A stretch of 64,000 nt of DNA from NCBI RefSeq assembly GCF_003814705.1, contig NZ_RKRA01000001.1, forward strand, positions 62,001-126,000, written 5' to 3'. This document shows, one piece after another, positions 1-8,409 of the stretch. The notes under the pieces were generated by a model that was not told where the DNA came from, did not search any database, and was given only the letters and a program-made list of their open reading frames with translations. Each line of letters opens with the position of its first letter. Position 1 is the stretch's first letter. The position numbers were made by a program, and so were the translations under genes. Origin of the DNA: Georgenia muralis (GTDB taxonomy: Bacteria; Actinomycetota; Actinomycetes; Actinomycetales; Actinomycetaceae).

Positions 1-185
1 CCGCCGACCTCGCCGAGGCGGGCTCCGTCTCGCCGCGGCCGGACGTCCGCCTCGCCGGACGCGCTCTGCAGACGGCGCTCGACGACCTCGCCGCGCACGC
101 CGCGTCCACGTTTCTCGGGGTGACGGGCGACACCCGGTCCGTGCTCGAGGCCCTCCGGCGCGACCGCGCGAAGCGCCCGCGGTGA
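1..185 (+). CDS. C-terminal end of an unrecognised protein (partial)
   Basis: An open frame enters from the left edge and ends at the TGA at 183-185, giving about 60 residues. The tail is rich in Ala, Arg and Asp and finishes with a basic stretch (RRDRAKRPR). Third-codon positions are strongly G/C, as in the real genes nearby. It converges on ddl, which ends 43 bases further on. No motif is visible and I do not recognise the family; the upstream part would be needed to name it. Confidence 0.5.
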   Translation, partial: ADLAEAGSVSPRPDVRLAGRALQTALDDLAAHAASTFLGVTGDTRSVLEALRRDRAKRPR

Positions 186-228
186 TCGGCCCAGCCCCGC
201 GCGCCGGCGCCGGTTCGCCGGCCGCCCG

Positions 229-1425
229 CTACCGCAGGCCCGCCGGCCGCTCCAGCGCCAGCGAGATGAGCTCGTCGATGAGCTCGGTGTAGCTCAGCCC
301 GGACTTCTCCCACAGCAACGGGTACATGGAGAACGGTGTGAACCCGGGCATGGTGTTGAGCTCGTTGATGACGACGTCGCCGCCGTCGGTGTAGAAGAAG
401 TCCGCGCGTGCGAGGCCCTCACACCCCAGCGCCTCGAAGGCCGCCGCGGCGAGCTCGCGGACCCGGTCGGCCACCTCGCGCGGCAGGTCTGCCGGGGCCG
501 ACATGGTCAGGGCGGCGGTGTCGAGGTACTTCGTCTCGTAGTCGTAGAAGCCGGCGGCCGGCTGGTCGAGGACGATCTCGCCCGGCACCGAGGTGCGCGG
601 CGCGTCGTCGCCGTGGCCCTGGAGGACGGCGCACTCGATCTCGCGGCCGACGATCCCGGCCTCGACGATCACCTTCGGGTCGTGCCGCTGGGCCTCCTCG
701 ACGGCGGCCGCGACGTCCTCGGCCCGCTCGACCCTCGTGATGCCCAGGGACGACCCGGCCCGGGCGGGCTTGACGAACACCGGCAGCCCGAGAGAGGCGA
801 CGGCGTCGAGCGCCGCGGCCGGGTCGGTGCGCCAGGCCCGGGGGGTGATGACGGTGTAGGGCCCCACCGGGAGCCCGTGGCCGGCGAGCACGACCTTCAT
901 GTAGTGCTTGTCCATGCCGACGGCGGAGGCGAGGACGCCCGAGCCGACGTAGCGGGTCCCGGCCATCTCGAGCAGGCCCTGGAGGGTGCCGTCCTCGCCG
1001 TAGGGGCCGTGCAGGAGGGGCAGGACGACGTCGACGGCGGCCAGCTCGTCGGGCACCCGGCCGGGCTCGGCGACGACGAGGGGACCCGGTCGTTCGCCCA
1101 GCGGGACGAGCAGTCGCCCGTCGGCCGGCTGGATCTCGGCACGACCGCCCTCGAGGCGGGCGGGGTCGTCGGCGGTGAGCACCCACTCCCCGGCCCGGGT
1201 GATCCCGATCGGGACGACCTCGTAGCGGTCCCGGTCGATCGCGCGCAGCACGCCCGCGGCCGTGGCGCAGCTGACCGGGTGCTCGCCGCTGCGGCCGCCG
1301 AACAGGACGGCCACGCGGGTCCGGCGGGCACCGTCGGCGGGCGCGCCGTCACGGGCGGGGGCCGCGGCGTCGTCGCGGCGGGGTGCGACGGCCTCGCCGT
1401 CGGGGGTTCTCGCGTCGTTGGACAT
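229..1425 (-). CDS. ddl: D-alanine--D-alanine ligase
   Basis: This cytoplasmic ATP-grasp enzyme joins two D-alanines for the peptidoglycan stem peptide. The 398-residue product has about 35 low-complexity residues, then the N-terminal motif LFGGRSGEH (residues 41-49), the ATP-binding segment FVKPARAGSSLG, and the C-terminal active-site motif NELNTMPGFTPFSMYP. I chose the ATG at 1425. A longer open frame reaches 1590 but would run into the divergent PLP-enzyme gene starting at 1475. The 49-base gap has no Shine-Dalgarno for ddl, so it may be translated without a leader. With murA further right, this is the second cell-wall precursor gene in the first 8 kb. Confidence 0.95.
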   Translation of the reverse strand: MSNDARTPDGEAVAPRRDDAAAPARDGAPADGARRTRVAVLFGGRSGEHPVSCATAAGVLRAIDRDRYEVVPIGITRAGEWVLTADDPARLEGGRAEIQPADGRLLVPLGERPGPLVVAEPGRVPDELAAVDVVLPLLHGPYGEDGTLQGLLEMAGTRYVGSGVLASAVGMDKHYMKVVLAGHGLPVGPYTVITPRAWRTDPAAALDAVASLGLPVFVKPARAGSSLGITRVERAEDVAAAVEEAQRHDPKVIVEAGIVGREIECAVLQGHGDDAPRTSVPGEIVLDQPAAGFYDYETKYLDTAALTMSAPADLPREVADRVRELAAAAFEALGCEGLARADFFYTDGGDVVINELNTMPGFTPFSMYPLLWEKSGLSYTELIDELISLALERPAGLR

Positions 1426-1474
1426 CGGTTGGAGGGTACCCGCAGCGGGCCCCCGGGCCGCATAGCCTGGCCCG

Positions 1475-2641
1475 GTGAGCACCGAGAACCTGCCCGAACG
1501 CCTCTCCCCCGCGACCGTCGCCGTCGCCGCGGGCCGGCCCGACCGTGTCAAGGGTGGCCCGGTCAACCCGGCCGTCGTGCTGAGCAGCACCTACGTCTCC
1601 ACCCGCGAGCCGGGCGGGGAGCTGCTGTACGCGCGCTACGACACCGAGACCTGGCACCCCCTGGAGGAGACGATCGGGGCGCTGGAGGGCTCGGCCCTGC
1701 CGGCGCTGGTCTTCTCCTCCGGCATGGCCGCGATCGACGCCGCCCTCCGCCTCGCCGCCCCGGGGACGGCGGTCGTCGCGCCGCGTCACGCCTATCTCGC
1801 CACCCTGACGGCGGCCCGCGAGCAGGCGCAGCGGGAGGGCTCCGAGGTCCGGCTCGTCGACATCGCCGACACCGACGCCGTCGTCGCGGCCCTGCGTCCG
1901 GCCGACGGTGCCGCCGCGAGCGTGCTGTGGATCGAGTCACCGACCAACCCCATGCTCGAGGTGGCCGACGTGCCCGCGCTCGCCGCCGCCGCGCGCGAGG
2001 CGGGGGCCCTCACCGTCGTCGACAACACCTTCGCCACCCCGCTGGGCCAGCGGCCGCTGGGCCAGGGCGCCGACGTCGTCGTCCACTCGGTGACGAAGTT
2101 CCTCGCCGGGCACTCCGACGTGCTGCTCGGTGCCGCCGTCACCGACGACGCGGGGCTGCGCCGGCGCCTCCACGCCCGCCGGACGACCGGCGGCGCGATC
2201 GCGGGTCCGTGGGAGTCGTGGCTGGCGCTGCGCGGCCTGCGGACCCTGGCCCTGCGGGTCGAGCGGTCGCAGGCCAGTGCGCTCGAGCTCGCGCGGCGGC
2301 TGGAGCGGCACCCCCTCGTGGCCGGGGTCAGCCACCCGGGTCTGCCCAGCCATCCGCAGCACGAGCGGGCGACCGCGCTGATGAACGGGTACGGCTCGAT
2401 CCTCACGCTGCGGCCGGTCGGCGGGGCCGCGGCCGCCGACGCGCTCACGGAGGCGGTGCGGCTCTGGGTGCCGGCCACGAGCCTGGGTGGGGTCGAGTCG
2501 AGCCTCGAGCGCCGCCGTCGCCTGGCGGCCGAGGCACCGACGGTGCCGGAGGACCTGCTGCGGCTCAGCGTGGGGATCGAGGACGTCGAGGACCTCTGGG
2601 CGGATCTCGACCGCGCGCTGCGGCTGGCTCAGCAGGGCTGA
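1475..2641 (+). CDS. Cys/Met metabolism PLP-dependent enzyme (cystathionine gamma-synthase/lyase family)
   Basis: The 388-residue protein is a fold-type I PLP enzyme of the trans-sulfuration family. Visible marks are the N-terminal YARYDTETW segment, the cofactor-phosphate region SSGMAAIDA, the Asp of VVDNTFATP, and the Schiff-base lysine K208 in HSVTKFLAGHSD. Families of this type carry out cystathionine beta- or gamma-elimination, or gamma-replacement on O-acylhomoserine. The sequence alone does not decide which, and no other sulfur gene is nearby. The GTG start is supported by a TAGCCT hexamer at 1463-1468, six bases upstream, the leaderless pattern seen repeatedly in this window. It is transcribed divergently from ddl. 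Confidence 0.88.
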   Translation: MSTENLPERLSPATVAVAAGRPDRVKGGPVNPAVVLSSTYVSTREPGGELLYARYDTETWHPLEETIGALEGSALPALVFSSGMAAIDAALRLAAPGTAVVAPRHAYLATLTAAREQAQREGSEVRLVDIADTDAVVAALRPADGAAASVLWIESPTNPMLEVADVPALAAAAREAGALTVVDNTFATPLGQRPLGQGADVVVHSVTKFLAGHSDVLLGAAVTDDAGLRRRLHARRTTGGAIAGPWESWLALRGLRTLALRVERSQASALELARRLERHPLVAGVSHPGLPSHPQHERATALMNGYGSILTLRPVGGAAAADALTEAVRLWVPATSLGGVESSLERRRRLAAEAPTVPEDLLRLSVGIEDVEDLWADLDRALRLAQQG

Positions 2642-2751
2642 TGCGGTCGCCCGCAGCGCGGCGGTCCCCTAGCGTGGGGGCAGCGGCTCCAGCGACGGAG
2701 CGCCGACGAGGCGACGACGAGGCGGGGTGGGTCCCGGCTGAGGGGGCACGG

Positions 2752-3496
2752 GTGGCGGACGGGAGCAGACGGGCGGTGGCCGCCCTCGCGACGACGGCCG
2801 TCCTGCTGGCGGCGTGCACGGCGACCACCCCCGGTACCTCGAGCCCCGGCGCGAGCAGCGGGCGGACCGCCGAGCCGGCCCCGACCACCGCCCCGTCACC
2901 CACTCCGACCGGGGCAGAGCGCCCCACCGACGGCGGCACGGCGTCCCCGTCCCGCCCGCCCCGACGCGGACGTCCTGCCGGCCGACTACCCCTGGGAGCC
3001 GCGGGCGGACCCCCCGCCCCTGGCGGACGTCGACGTCGCGGGCGAGCCGTGGCTCGGTGGCCTGTCCTCCCTCGACCCCGACGACGGCCTCGAGGTCCCC
3101 GCGGACGGTCCCGGGCCCTACGCCCTCACCGGTGTCGAGATGTACGAGCAGGGCGAGAGCCAGAGCCGCGTGGTCGTGAGCTACGACGGCGACGGGCTCG
3201 CCGGTCTGCTCACCAGCGTCGTCGGGCCCACGGAGCTGCCGCCGGGCGTCGAGGTCCCCGACGGCGTCGACACGGCGTTCGTCCGCATCCCCGGCGCCAC
3301 GGACCCCCTCGGCGGGGACCTGGTCGCCGGTCGGCGCGTGGACGCACCGCCCCTGCGGTACGTCGGCGGGGTCAGCGTCGGCACGCCGGACGAGAACGGC
3401 ACCACCCTCTACGTCGGGCTCCCCGAGGGCACCACGGTCTGGTACGTCGTCGACCACCCCGGCACGCTCGTCATCGTGGCGACCAACCCGGCCTGA
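2752..3496 (+). pseudogene. Lipoprotein with an apparent frameshift
   Basis: A GTG at 2752, preceded by GAGGGGG, opens a lipoprotein signal peptide: basic start (DGSRR), Ala/Leu/Val core, and lipobox LLAAC near residue 23. A Thr/Pro/Ser linker follows. Near 2942-2975 the convincing reading shifts by one base. The frame ending at 3496 then gives a well-composed domain (PADYPWEP, then VVVSYDGDG, FVRIPGATDP, VGLPEGTTVWYVVDHPG) of about 180 residues. The first frame stays open but turns Arg/Pro-rich, as a shadow frame would. Either one base is gained or lost in a GC-rich run, by mutation or sequencing error, or the gene is broken. I do not recognise the domain. The next gene is also a secreted lipoprotein with a similar linker. 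Confidence 0.6.
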
Positions 3497-3642
3497 GGTC
3501 CCACCGGCGCCGCTGCGCAGCTCGCCCCGGACGGTCGCCGGGTCACGATTCGGCCTCGGCCGGTGCTTCGCCGTCCCCCGTGCGGGTGGCGCCTCCTACC
3601 GTGGACGCCAGGGCGGCACGCGCCCGGAGCTGGGAGGCCACC

Positions 3643-4317
3643 ATGAAGCGTTCGACCATTACCGCGACCACAGGCACGGCCCTGCTGCTGGTCCTGACGG
3701 CGTGCGGCGGCGGACCGTCCGAGCCGGCCGCCCCGCCGGCGACGAGCGCCGACGGGACGGGCAGCCCCACGACGGCCGCCCCGTCCCCCACCGCGACCGC
3801 GACCGCGACCGCGACCGCCGGCGGCACGGCCGAACCCGCCGAGGAGACCGACGAGCCGGGCGAGGACGTCGTCTACTCGACCGACGCCCAGAACGATCCC
3901 GAGTGGCCCTCGGGCGGCGGTGACCTGCTGCCCGTGGCCGTGCGCGCGGGCGCCCACGAGGGGTTCGAGCGCGTCGTCCTCGACTTCGAGGGGACCGGGA
4001 CGCCCGGCTGGCGGGTGGAGTACGTCGACGTCGCGATCGAGGACCCGCGCGGGACCGAGATCGACATCGACGGCGACGCGACGCTGCAGGTCGTCGCCAC
4101 GGGGGTGCGGATCCCGGAGGAGGACGAGCTCGACCGGGTGCTGCCCTCCGGCGAGGTCGACGTCGAGGAGACGGACGCGGTCGAGGAGGTCTACGTCACC
4201 GGGATCTTCGAGGGGCAGAACCAGGCCTTCATCGGTCTGGACTCCGAGAGGCCGTTCCGGGTCTTCACGCTGACCGATCCGAGCCGGCTGGTCGTCGACA
4301 TCCAGACCGAGGACTGA
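3643..4317 (+). CDS. AMIN-like domain lipoprotein
   Basis: The 224-residue protein starts at an ATG behind GGGAGG and has a short signal peptide with lipobox LVLTAC, so it is probably anchored outside the membrane. A Ser/Thr/Pro/Ala linker follows and includes a TATATATA stretch encoded by four GCGACC-type repeats (about 3791-3817). The C-terminal 150 residues resemble the AMIN-like domain of actinobacterial lipoproteins, with VAVRAGAHEGFERVVLDFEG at its start and FRVFTLTDPSRLVVDIQ at its end. AMIN-type domains are linked to cell-wall binding; the role here is inferred only. It follows the frameshifted lipoprotein by 146 bases. Confidence 0.8.
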   Translation: MKRSTITATTGTALLLVLTACGGGPSEPAAPPATSADGTGSPTTAAPSPTATATATATAGGTAEPAEETDEPGEDVVYSTDAQNDPEWPSGGGDLLPVAVRAGAHEGFERVVLDFEGTGTPGWRVEYVDVAIEDPRGTEIDIDGDATLQVVATGVRIPEEDELDRVLPSGEVDVEETDAVEEVYVTGIFEGQNQAFIGLDSERPFRVFTLTDPSRLVVDIQTED

Positions 4318-4402
4318 CCGGCGCGGACCGCTCCGGCCACGGCGGTCGCTGCCCGGGTGCGCGGCCGGCCCGGCCTGGGGCCGGCCGACCGCGCCCGGTC
4401 GG

Positions 4403-4609
4403 TCAGTCCAGCCGGAAGCCGATCTTGATCGTCACCTGGAAGTGCTTGATGACGCCCTCCTCGAGATGACCGCGGACGTTGACGACCTCGAACCAGTCGA
4501 GGCCGTGGAGCGTCTCCGAGGCCTTGGCGAGGGCGTTCCGGATGGCGTGGTCGACCCCGTCGGGGGACGTCCCGACGATCTCACTGACCTTGTACGTGTG
4601 GTCGGACAT
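4403..4609 (-). CDS. Dodecin family flavin-binding protein
   Basis: The 68-residue product matches the small dodecin family: HTYKVSEIVGTSPDGVDHAI at the start, then a helix, then GLDWFEVVNVRGHLEEGVIKHFQV. Dodecins form hollow dodecamers that store riboflavin or FMN in the cytoplasm. The tryptophan in GLDWFEV is at the place where dodecins stack flavin. I chose the ATG at 4609 because an AAGGGA-type site precedes it; an ATG five codons earlier is also in frame. Its start overlaps the 3' end of the upstream acyltransferase gene by 29 bases, so the two are probably co-transcribed. Confidence 0.9.
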   Translation of the reverse strand: MSDHTYKVSEIVGTSPDGVDHAIRNALAKASETLHGLDWFEVVNVRGHLEEGVIKHFQVTIKIGFRLD

Positions 4610-5486
4610 GTGCGGTCCCTTCATCGTCTGCGGTGACGCGGTCAGTCTTCACCCGCGACCGCCCGGCGGCAACGGCAGGAGCGAGCGGGGCGCGACCGAG
4701 CACCCGCTGCCGCAGCGCCTGCCGTCGCGCGCGGCGCGCTCGGCGGGCGGCGCGGCGGGCGGCGCGGGCGGCGTCGAACGACGCACGCGGGTCGCCGTCG
4801 AGACGCATGTCGTAGGGCCGGGCCGGCGGTGCCTCGCCGCGGATCTCGGCCAGCTGGTCGGTCACGGCCGCCATGATCCGCGCGCTCGCCACCCGGATGG
4901 CGTCGCCGTCGTCGGCCGACAGCTCGGACAGGTCCACGGGCGGCGCCGCGACGACCATCACCTCCTTGGGCGGGAACGGCCTGAACGACGCCGAGTACCG
5001 CGGCACCACCCGGTGGGCGCCCCACTGCGCGATCGGGACGACGGGTGCCCCCGTGCGCAGGGCCAGGCGCGCCGCCCCTGTCCTGCCCACCATCGGCCAC
5101 AGGTGCGGATCGCGGGTGTGCGTGCCCTCGGGGAAGATGACCACGCACTCCCCGGCCGCGAGCGCCCCCTCGGCCGCCGTCAGCGAGTGCCCCGCCTGCG
5201 CGGTTCCGCGCTCGACCGGGATCTGGCCGAGCGCACGGATCACCCGGCCGAGGAGGGGGATCTCGAAGAGCGAGTCCTTCGCGAGGAACCGCGGCGGGGC
5301 ACCGTGGTCGTAGAGGAAGTGGGCGAGCGTGAGGGGGTCGAAGTTGGACACGTGGTTCGAGACCGCGATGAACCCCGTGGTGGGGAGGTGCTCACCCCCT
5401 CGCCAGCTCCGGCGGGTGCTGGCACGCATGACGGGGAGGATCAGGGCTGCCGCCAGCCGGTAGCCGCGGGACGCTGAACGAGCCAC
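4581..5486 (-). CDS. 1-acyl-glycerol-3-phosphate acyltransferase (PlsC-like)
   Basis: The 301-residue protein belongs to the lysophospholipid acyltransferase family. The catalytic HX4D motif is NHVSNFD (H45, D50) and the glycerol-phosphate binding motif FPEGTH begins near residue 117. It would acylate lysophosphatidic acid or a related acceptor at the inner membrane. The last 60 residues are a basic tail rich in Arg and Ala, and the coding end runs 29 bases into the dodecin gene. The GTG start has TAGCAT at 5493-5498, six bases upstream, which suggests leaderless transcription. Exact substrate is not decidable from sequence. Confidence 0.85.
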   Translation of the reverse strand: MARSASRGYRLAAALILPVMRASTRRSWRGGEHLPTTGFIAVSNHVSNFDPLTLAHFLYDHGAPPRFLAKDSLFEIPLLGRVIRALGQIPVERGTAQAGHSLTAAEGALAAGECVVIFPEGTHTRDPHLWPMVGRTGAARLALRTGAPVVPIAQWGAHRVVPRYSASFRPFPPKEVMVVAAPPVDLSELSADDGDAIRVASARIMAAVTDQLAEIRGEAPPARPYDMRLDGDPRASFDAARAARRAARRARRARRQALRQRVLGRAPLAPAVAAGRSRVKTDRVTADDEGTAHVRPHVQGQ

Positions 5487-5552
5487 GTGGCGATGCTATG
5501 GCCGTCCGCACCCCCGCCGTGGCGGTTCGGACGCCGCCGGCCACCCGTGGTA

Positions 5553-6071
5553 TCAGCGGCTCTCGCGCGCCCTGAGCACCAGGCCCTTGACGTAGGAGGC
5601 CTGCCCGAGGTGCTGGAGGTCGTCGGCGACGACGCTCACGAGCCGCACCCCCAGGGTCACCGGCGGCTGCCAGCTCTCGTCGACCACGCGGTCGAGGTCC
5701 TCCTCGGCGAGGGTGGCCAGGTACTCGCAGGTGCGACGGTGGACGTCGCGGAGGTAGCCGGTGAGGTCGTCGGCGCCGGCCCGGACCTTGGCGACGTCGT
5801 CCCTCGAGTGCCCGTACCCCGTCGAGAGGGCGGGCAGGTCGAGCGCGAAGCGGTCGACCCAGCCGTCGCTCACCCAGGACTGCTCGGTGCCCGCCACGGC
5901 CGACACCTGGGAGTCCTGGCCCCGGGCGAGGTGCCACACCAGCCAGGCGATCGAGTTGGCGTCGGCGTCCGGCCGGCGGAGGAGCTCCTCGGCGGTCAGG
6001 CCGTCGAGGACGCGCTCGACCTCGTCCGGCACCCGGGAGTAGGCCTCGATCAGCAGCTCGGCGGTGTTCAT
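5553..6071 (-). CDS. DinB/DUF664-family protein
   Basis: The 172-residue protein has the four-helix DinB layout: AELLIEAYSRV at the start, a histidine in WLVWHLARGQD, and a second conserved histidine in ADDLQHLGQASYVKG. Such histidines bind a divalent metal. In actinobacteria many relatives are thiol-dependent (mycothiol) S-transferases, but the substrate here is unknown. The ATG is preceded by CAGACT at 6078-6083 with six bases between, and also by GGAG close to the start. It stands alone between the acyltransferase and murA. Confidence 0.8.
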   Translation of the reverse strand: MNTAELLIEAYSRVPDEVERVLDGLTAEELLRRPDADANSIAWLVWHLARGQDSQVSAVAGTEQSWVSDGWVDRFALDLPALSTGYGHSRDDVAKVRAGADDLTGYLRDVHRRTCEYLATLAEEDLDRVVDESWQPPVTLGVRLVSVVADDLQHLGQASYVKGLVLRARESR

Positions 6072-6183
6072 GACTCCAGTCTGGCGCCGTTGCGGCGCCG
6101 CGCCACCGATGTGGCGAGGTACGTGCCGGAGCGGCCGGCCGGCGGACCACGCCGCTGACCGGCCACCGGGGCCAGGTGCCGGC

Positions 6184-7503
6184 TCAGGCGGCGACGAGAG
6201 CGCGCGCGCCGAGGGCCTCGAGCTTGACCTGGAAGTTCTCGTACCCGCGGTTGATGATGTCGATCCCGCTGACCCGGGAGGTCCCCTGGGCGGTGAGCGC
6301 GGCGATGAGGTGGGAGAAGCCGCCACGCAGGTCCGGCACCATGATGTCGGCCGCGCGCAGCGGCGTGGGTCCGGAGACGACGGCGGAGTGGTTGAAGTTG
6401 CGCTGGCCGAAGCGGCACTGCAGCCCGCCGAGGCACTCGCGGTAGATCTGGATCTTCGCGCCCATGCCGCGCAGCGCCTCGGTGAAGCCGAACCGGTTCT
6501 CGTACACCGTCTCGTGCACGATCGACAGCCCGGTCGCCTGGGTCAGGGCGACCACCAGCGGCTGCTGCCAGTCGGTCATGAAGCCCGGGTGGACGTCGGT
6601 CTCCAGGACGATCGAGCTGAGCTCACCGCCGGGGTGCCAGAACCGGATGCCGTCCTCGCGGACGTCGAAGGCCCCGCCGACCTTCCGGAACGTGTTGAGG
6701 AAGGTCATCATCTCCGGCTGGGTGGCCCCGCGCACGAAGATGTCGCCCTGGGTGGCCAGCGCGGCCGACGCCCACGAGCCGGCCTCGATGCGGTCGGCGA
6801 GCGAGGTGTGGCTGAAGCCCCCGAGGCGCGCCACCCCCTCGATCCGGACGGTCCGGTCGGTGTCGACCGAGATGATCGCCCCCATCTTCTGCAGGACGGC
6901 GATGAGGTCCATGATCTCCGGCTCGATCGCCGCGTTGCGCAGCTCCGTCAGGCCGGCCGCCCGCACGGCGGTGAGGAGGGTCTGCTCGGTGGCCCCGACG
7001 CTCGGGTACGGCAGCTCGATCCGCGCGCCGTGCAGGCCCCGCGGCGCCGAGAGGTGGATGCCCTGGGTCCGCTTGTCGACCACGGCCCCGAACTGCCGCA
7101 GGATCTCCAGGTGGTAGTCGATCGGCCGGTCGCCGATCCGGCAGCCACCCAGGTCGGGGATGAACGCCTCCCCGAGCCGGTGCAGGAGCGGGCCGCAGAA
7201 GAGGATCGGGATGCGGCTGGACCCGGCGTGGGCGTCGATGTCGGCGACGTGCGCGGACTCCACGTTGCTGGGGTCGAGGTGGATGACCCCGGACTCCCGC
7301 TCGTGGTCGACGGTGACGCCGTGCAGGCGCAGCAGGTCGGACACGACGTCGACGTCCCGGATGAGCGGGACGTTGCGCAGCACGGACGGTTCCTCACCGA
7401 GGAGGGAGGCGACCATCGCCTTGGAGACGAAGTTCTTGGCACCGCGGACGGTGATCTCACCGTTCAGGGGCGTGCCGCCCTCGATCGTCAGGAGCCCGCT
7501 CAT
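6184..7503 (-). CDS. murA: UDP-N-acetylglucosamine 1-carboxyvinyltransferase
   Basis: MurA transfers enolpyruvate from PEP to UDP-GlcNAc, the first committed step of peptidoglycan synthesis. The 439-residue product shows the N-terminal GAKNFVSKAM (Lys and Asn of the active site), the loop motif GGCRIGDRPIDYH, and the C-terminal DLRGGFSHLIAAL. The loop cysteine (residue 121) is kept. This cysteine is the fosfomycin target and is Asp in mycobacteria. I prefer the ATG at 7503, five bases after GAGG; an in-frame GTG lies two codons upstream. TATCCT at 7575-7580 is a possible -10. The gene is downstream of leuC-leuD on the same strand. Confidence 0.95.
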   Translation of the reverse strand: MSGLLTIEGGTPLNGEITVRGAKNFVSKAMVASLLGEEPSVLRNVPLIRDVDVVSDLLRLHGVTVDHERESGVIHLDPSNVESAHVADIDAHAGSSRIPILFCGPLLHRLGEAFIPDLGGCRIGDRPIDYHLEILRQFGAVVDKRTQGIHLSAPRGLHGARIELPYPSVGATEQTLLTAVRAAGLTELRNAAIEPEIMDLIAVLQKMGAIISVDTDRTVRIEGVARLGGFSHTSLADRIEAGSWASAALATQGDIFVRGATQPEMMTFLNTFRKVGGAFDVREDGIRFWHPGGELSSIVLETDVHPGFMTDWQQPLVVALTQATGLSIVHETVYENRFGFTEALRGMGAKIQIYRECLGGLQCRFGQRNFNHSAVVSGPTPLRAADIMVPDLRGGFSHLIAALTAQGTSRVSGIDIINRGYENFQVKLEALGARALVAA

Positions 7504-7715
7504 ACTCACCTCACCCGGCCCCGGCCGGGCCGGGGCACTGTCTCTGCCCCCGCCCGGGTGGCCAGGGATGCCTCAGGATACGTCGGCCACCGCCGGGCCG
7601 GGCACCCTGAAGCCGTGTCGCCTCGACCACAGACGGATCGACCGCCCCCGGGCCGGGGGGCGCCTGGCCGCGCCCGGTCCCCGGACACGTGGCGGCCGGC
7701 GCCCCGGCGGCGGAC

Positions 7716-8396
7716 TCAGCCGAGCGGTGCGTCCGAGTGGGCGGGCAGGTGGGAGCTGTCGGTGACAGGACGCGCCGCCATGATGTGCGCGGGCGGCAGG
7801 TGCCGGGCCGGCAGCGTCCTGGGCCGCCACGACGCACGCTCACGCTCGTAGGCGGTGATGTCCGGCTCGTTGTGCAGCGTCAGACCGATGTCGTCCAGCC
7901 CCTCGATGAGCCGCCAGCGGGTGTAGTCGTCGATCTGGAACGTGCACTGCACGTCGCCGGCGACGACGGTCCGTGCCTCCAGGTCCACGGTGACCTCGGT
8001 GCCCGGCTCGTTCTCGAGGACCTTCCAGAGCATCTCGGCGTCCTCCTGGGAGATGACGCCGGCCACGAGCCCCTGCTTGCCCGAGTTCCCGCGGAAGATG
8101 TCCGCGAACCGCGGCGCGAGGACCACCTTGAAGCCGTAGTCCTTGAGCGCCCACACCGCGTGCTCGCGGGAGGAGCCGGTGCCGAAGTCGGGACCGGCCA
8201 CGAGCACCGACCCGTTCGCGTACGCCGGTTTGTTGAGGACGAAGCCGGGGTCGCCGCGCCACGCCGCGAAGAGCGCGTCCTCGAAGCCGGTGCGCGTGAC
8301 GCGCTTGAGGTAGACGGCCGGGATGATCTGGTCGGTGTCGACGTTGCTGCGGCGCAGCGGCACGCCGACGCCGGTGTGCTGGGTGAACTTGTCCAT
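7716..8396 (-). CDS. leuD: 3-isopropylmalate dehydratase small subunit
   Basis: LeuD pairs with LeuC to isomerise 2-isopropylmalate to 3-isopropylmalate. In organisms with CimA the same enzyme also handles citramalate. The 226-residue protein has the swivelling-domain motifs [15 protein letters not shown] near the start, [17 protein letters not shown] in the middle and GLDDIGLTL near the end. A GAGGAG precedes the ATG. It starts 13 bases after the leuC stop, so the two form one operon. The last 25 or so residues extend past the usual family end and look non-conserved. Confidence 0.95.
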   Translation of the reverse strand: MDKFTQHTGVGVPLRRSNVDTDQIIPAVYLKRVTRTGFEDALFAAWRGDPGFVLNKPAYANGSVLVAGPDFGTGSSREHAVWALKDYGFKVVLAPRFADIFRGNSGKQGLVAGVISQEDAEMLWKVLENEPGTEVTVDLEARTVVAGDVQCTFQIDDYTRWRLIEGLDDIGLTLHNEPDITAYERERASWRPRTLPARHLPPAHIMAARPVTDSSHLPAHSDAPLG

Positions 8397-8409
8397 GGTG
8401 GCTCTCTCC

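Noticed and set aside
3791-3817. GCGACC-type microsatellite as a phase-variation switch
   Set aside because: The unit is six bases, so slippage changes only the linker length and never the frame.
613-4317. A 1,234-residue open frame on the plus strand
   Set aside because: Most of it is Arg/Pro-rich shadow antisense to ddl and out of phase with the PLP enzyme; only the ends (2752 on and 3643-4317) are real coding parts.
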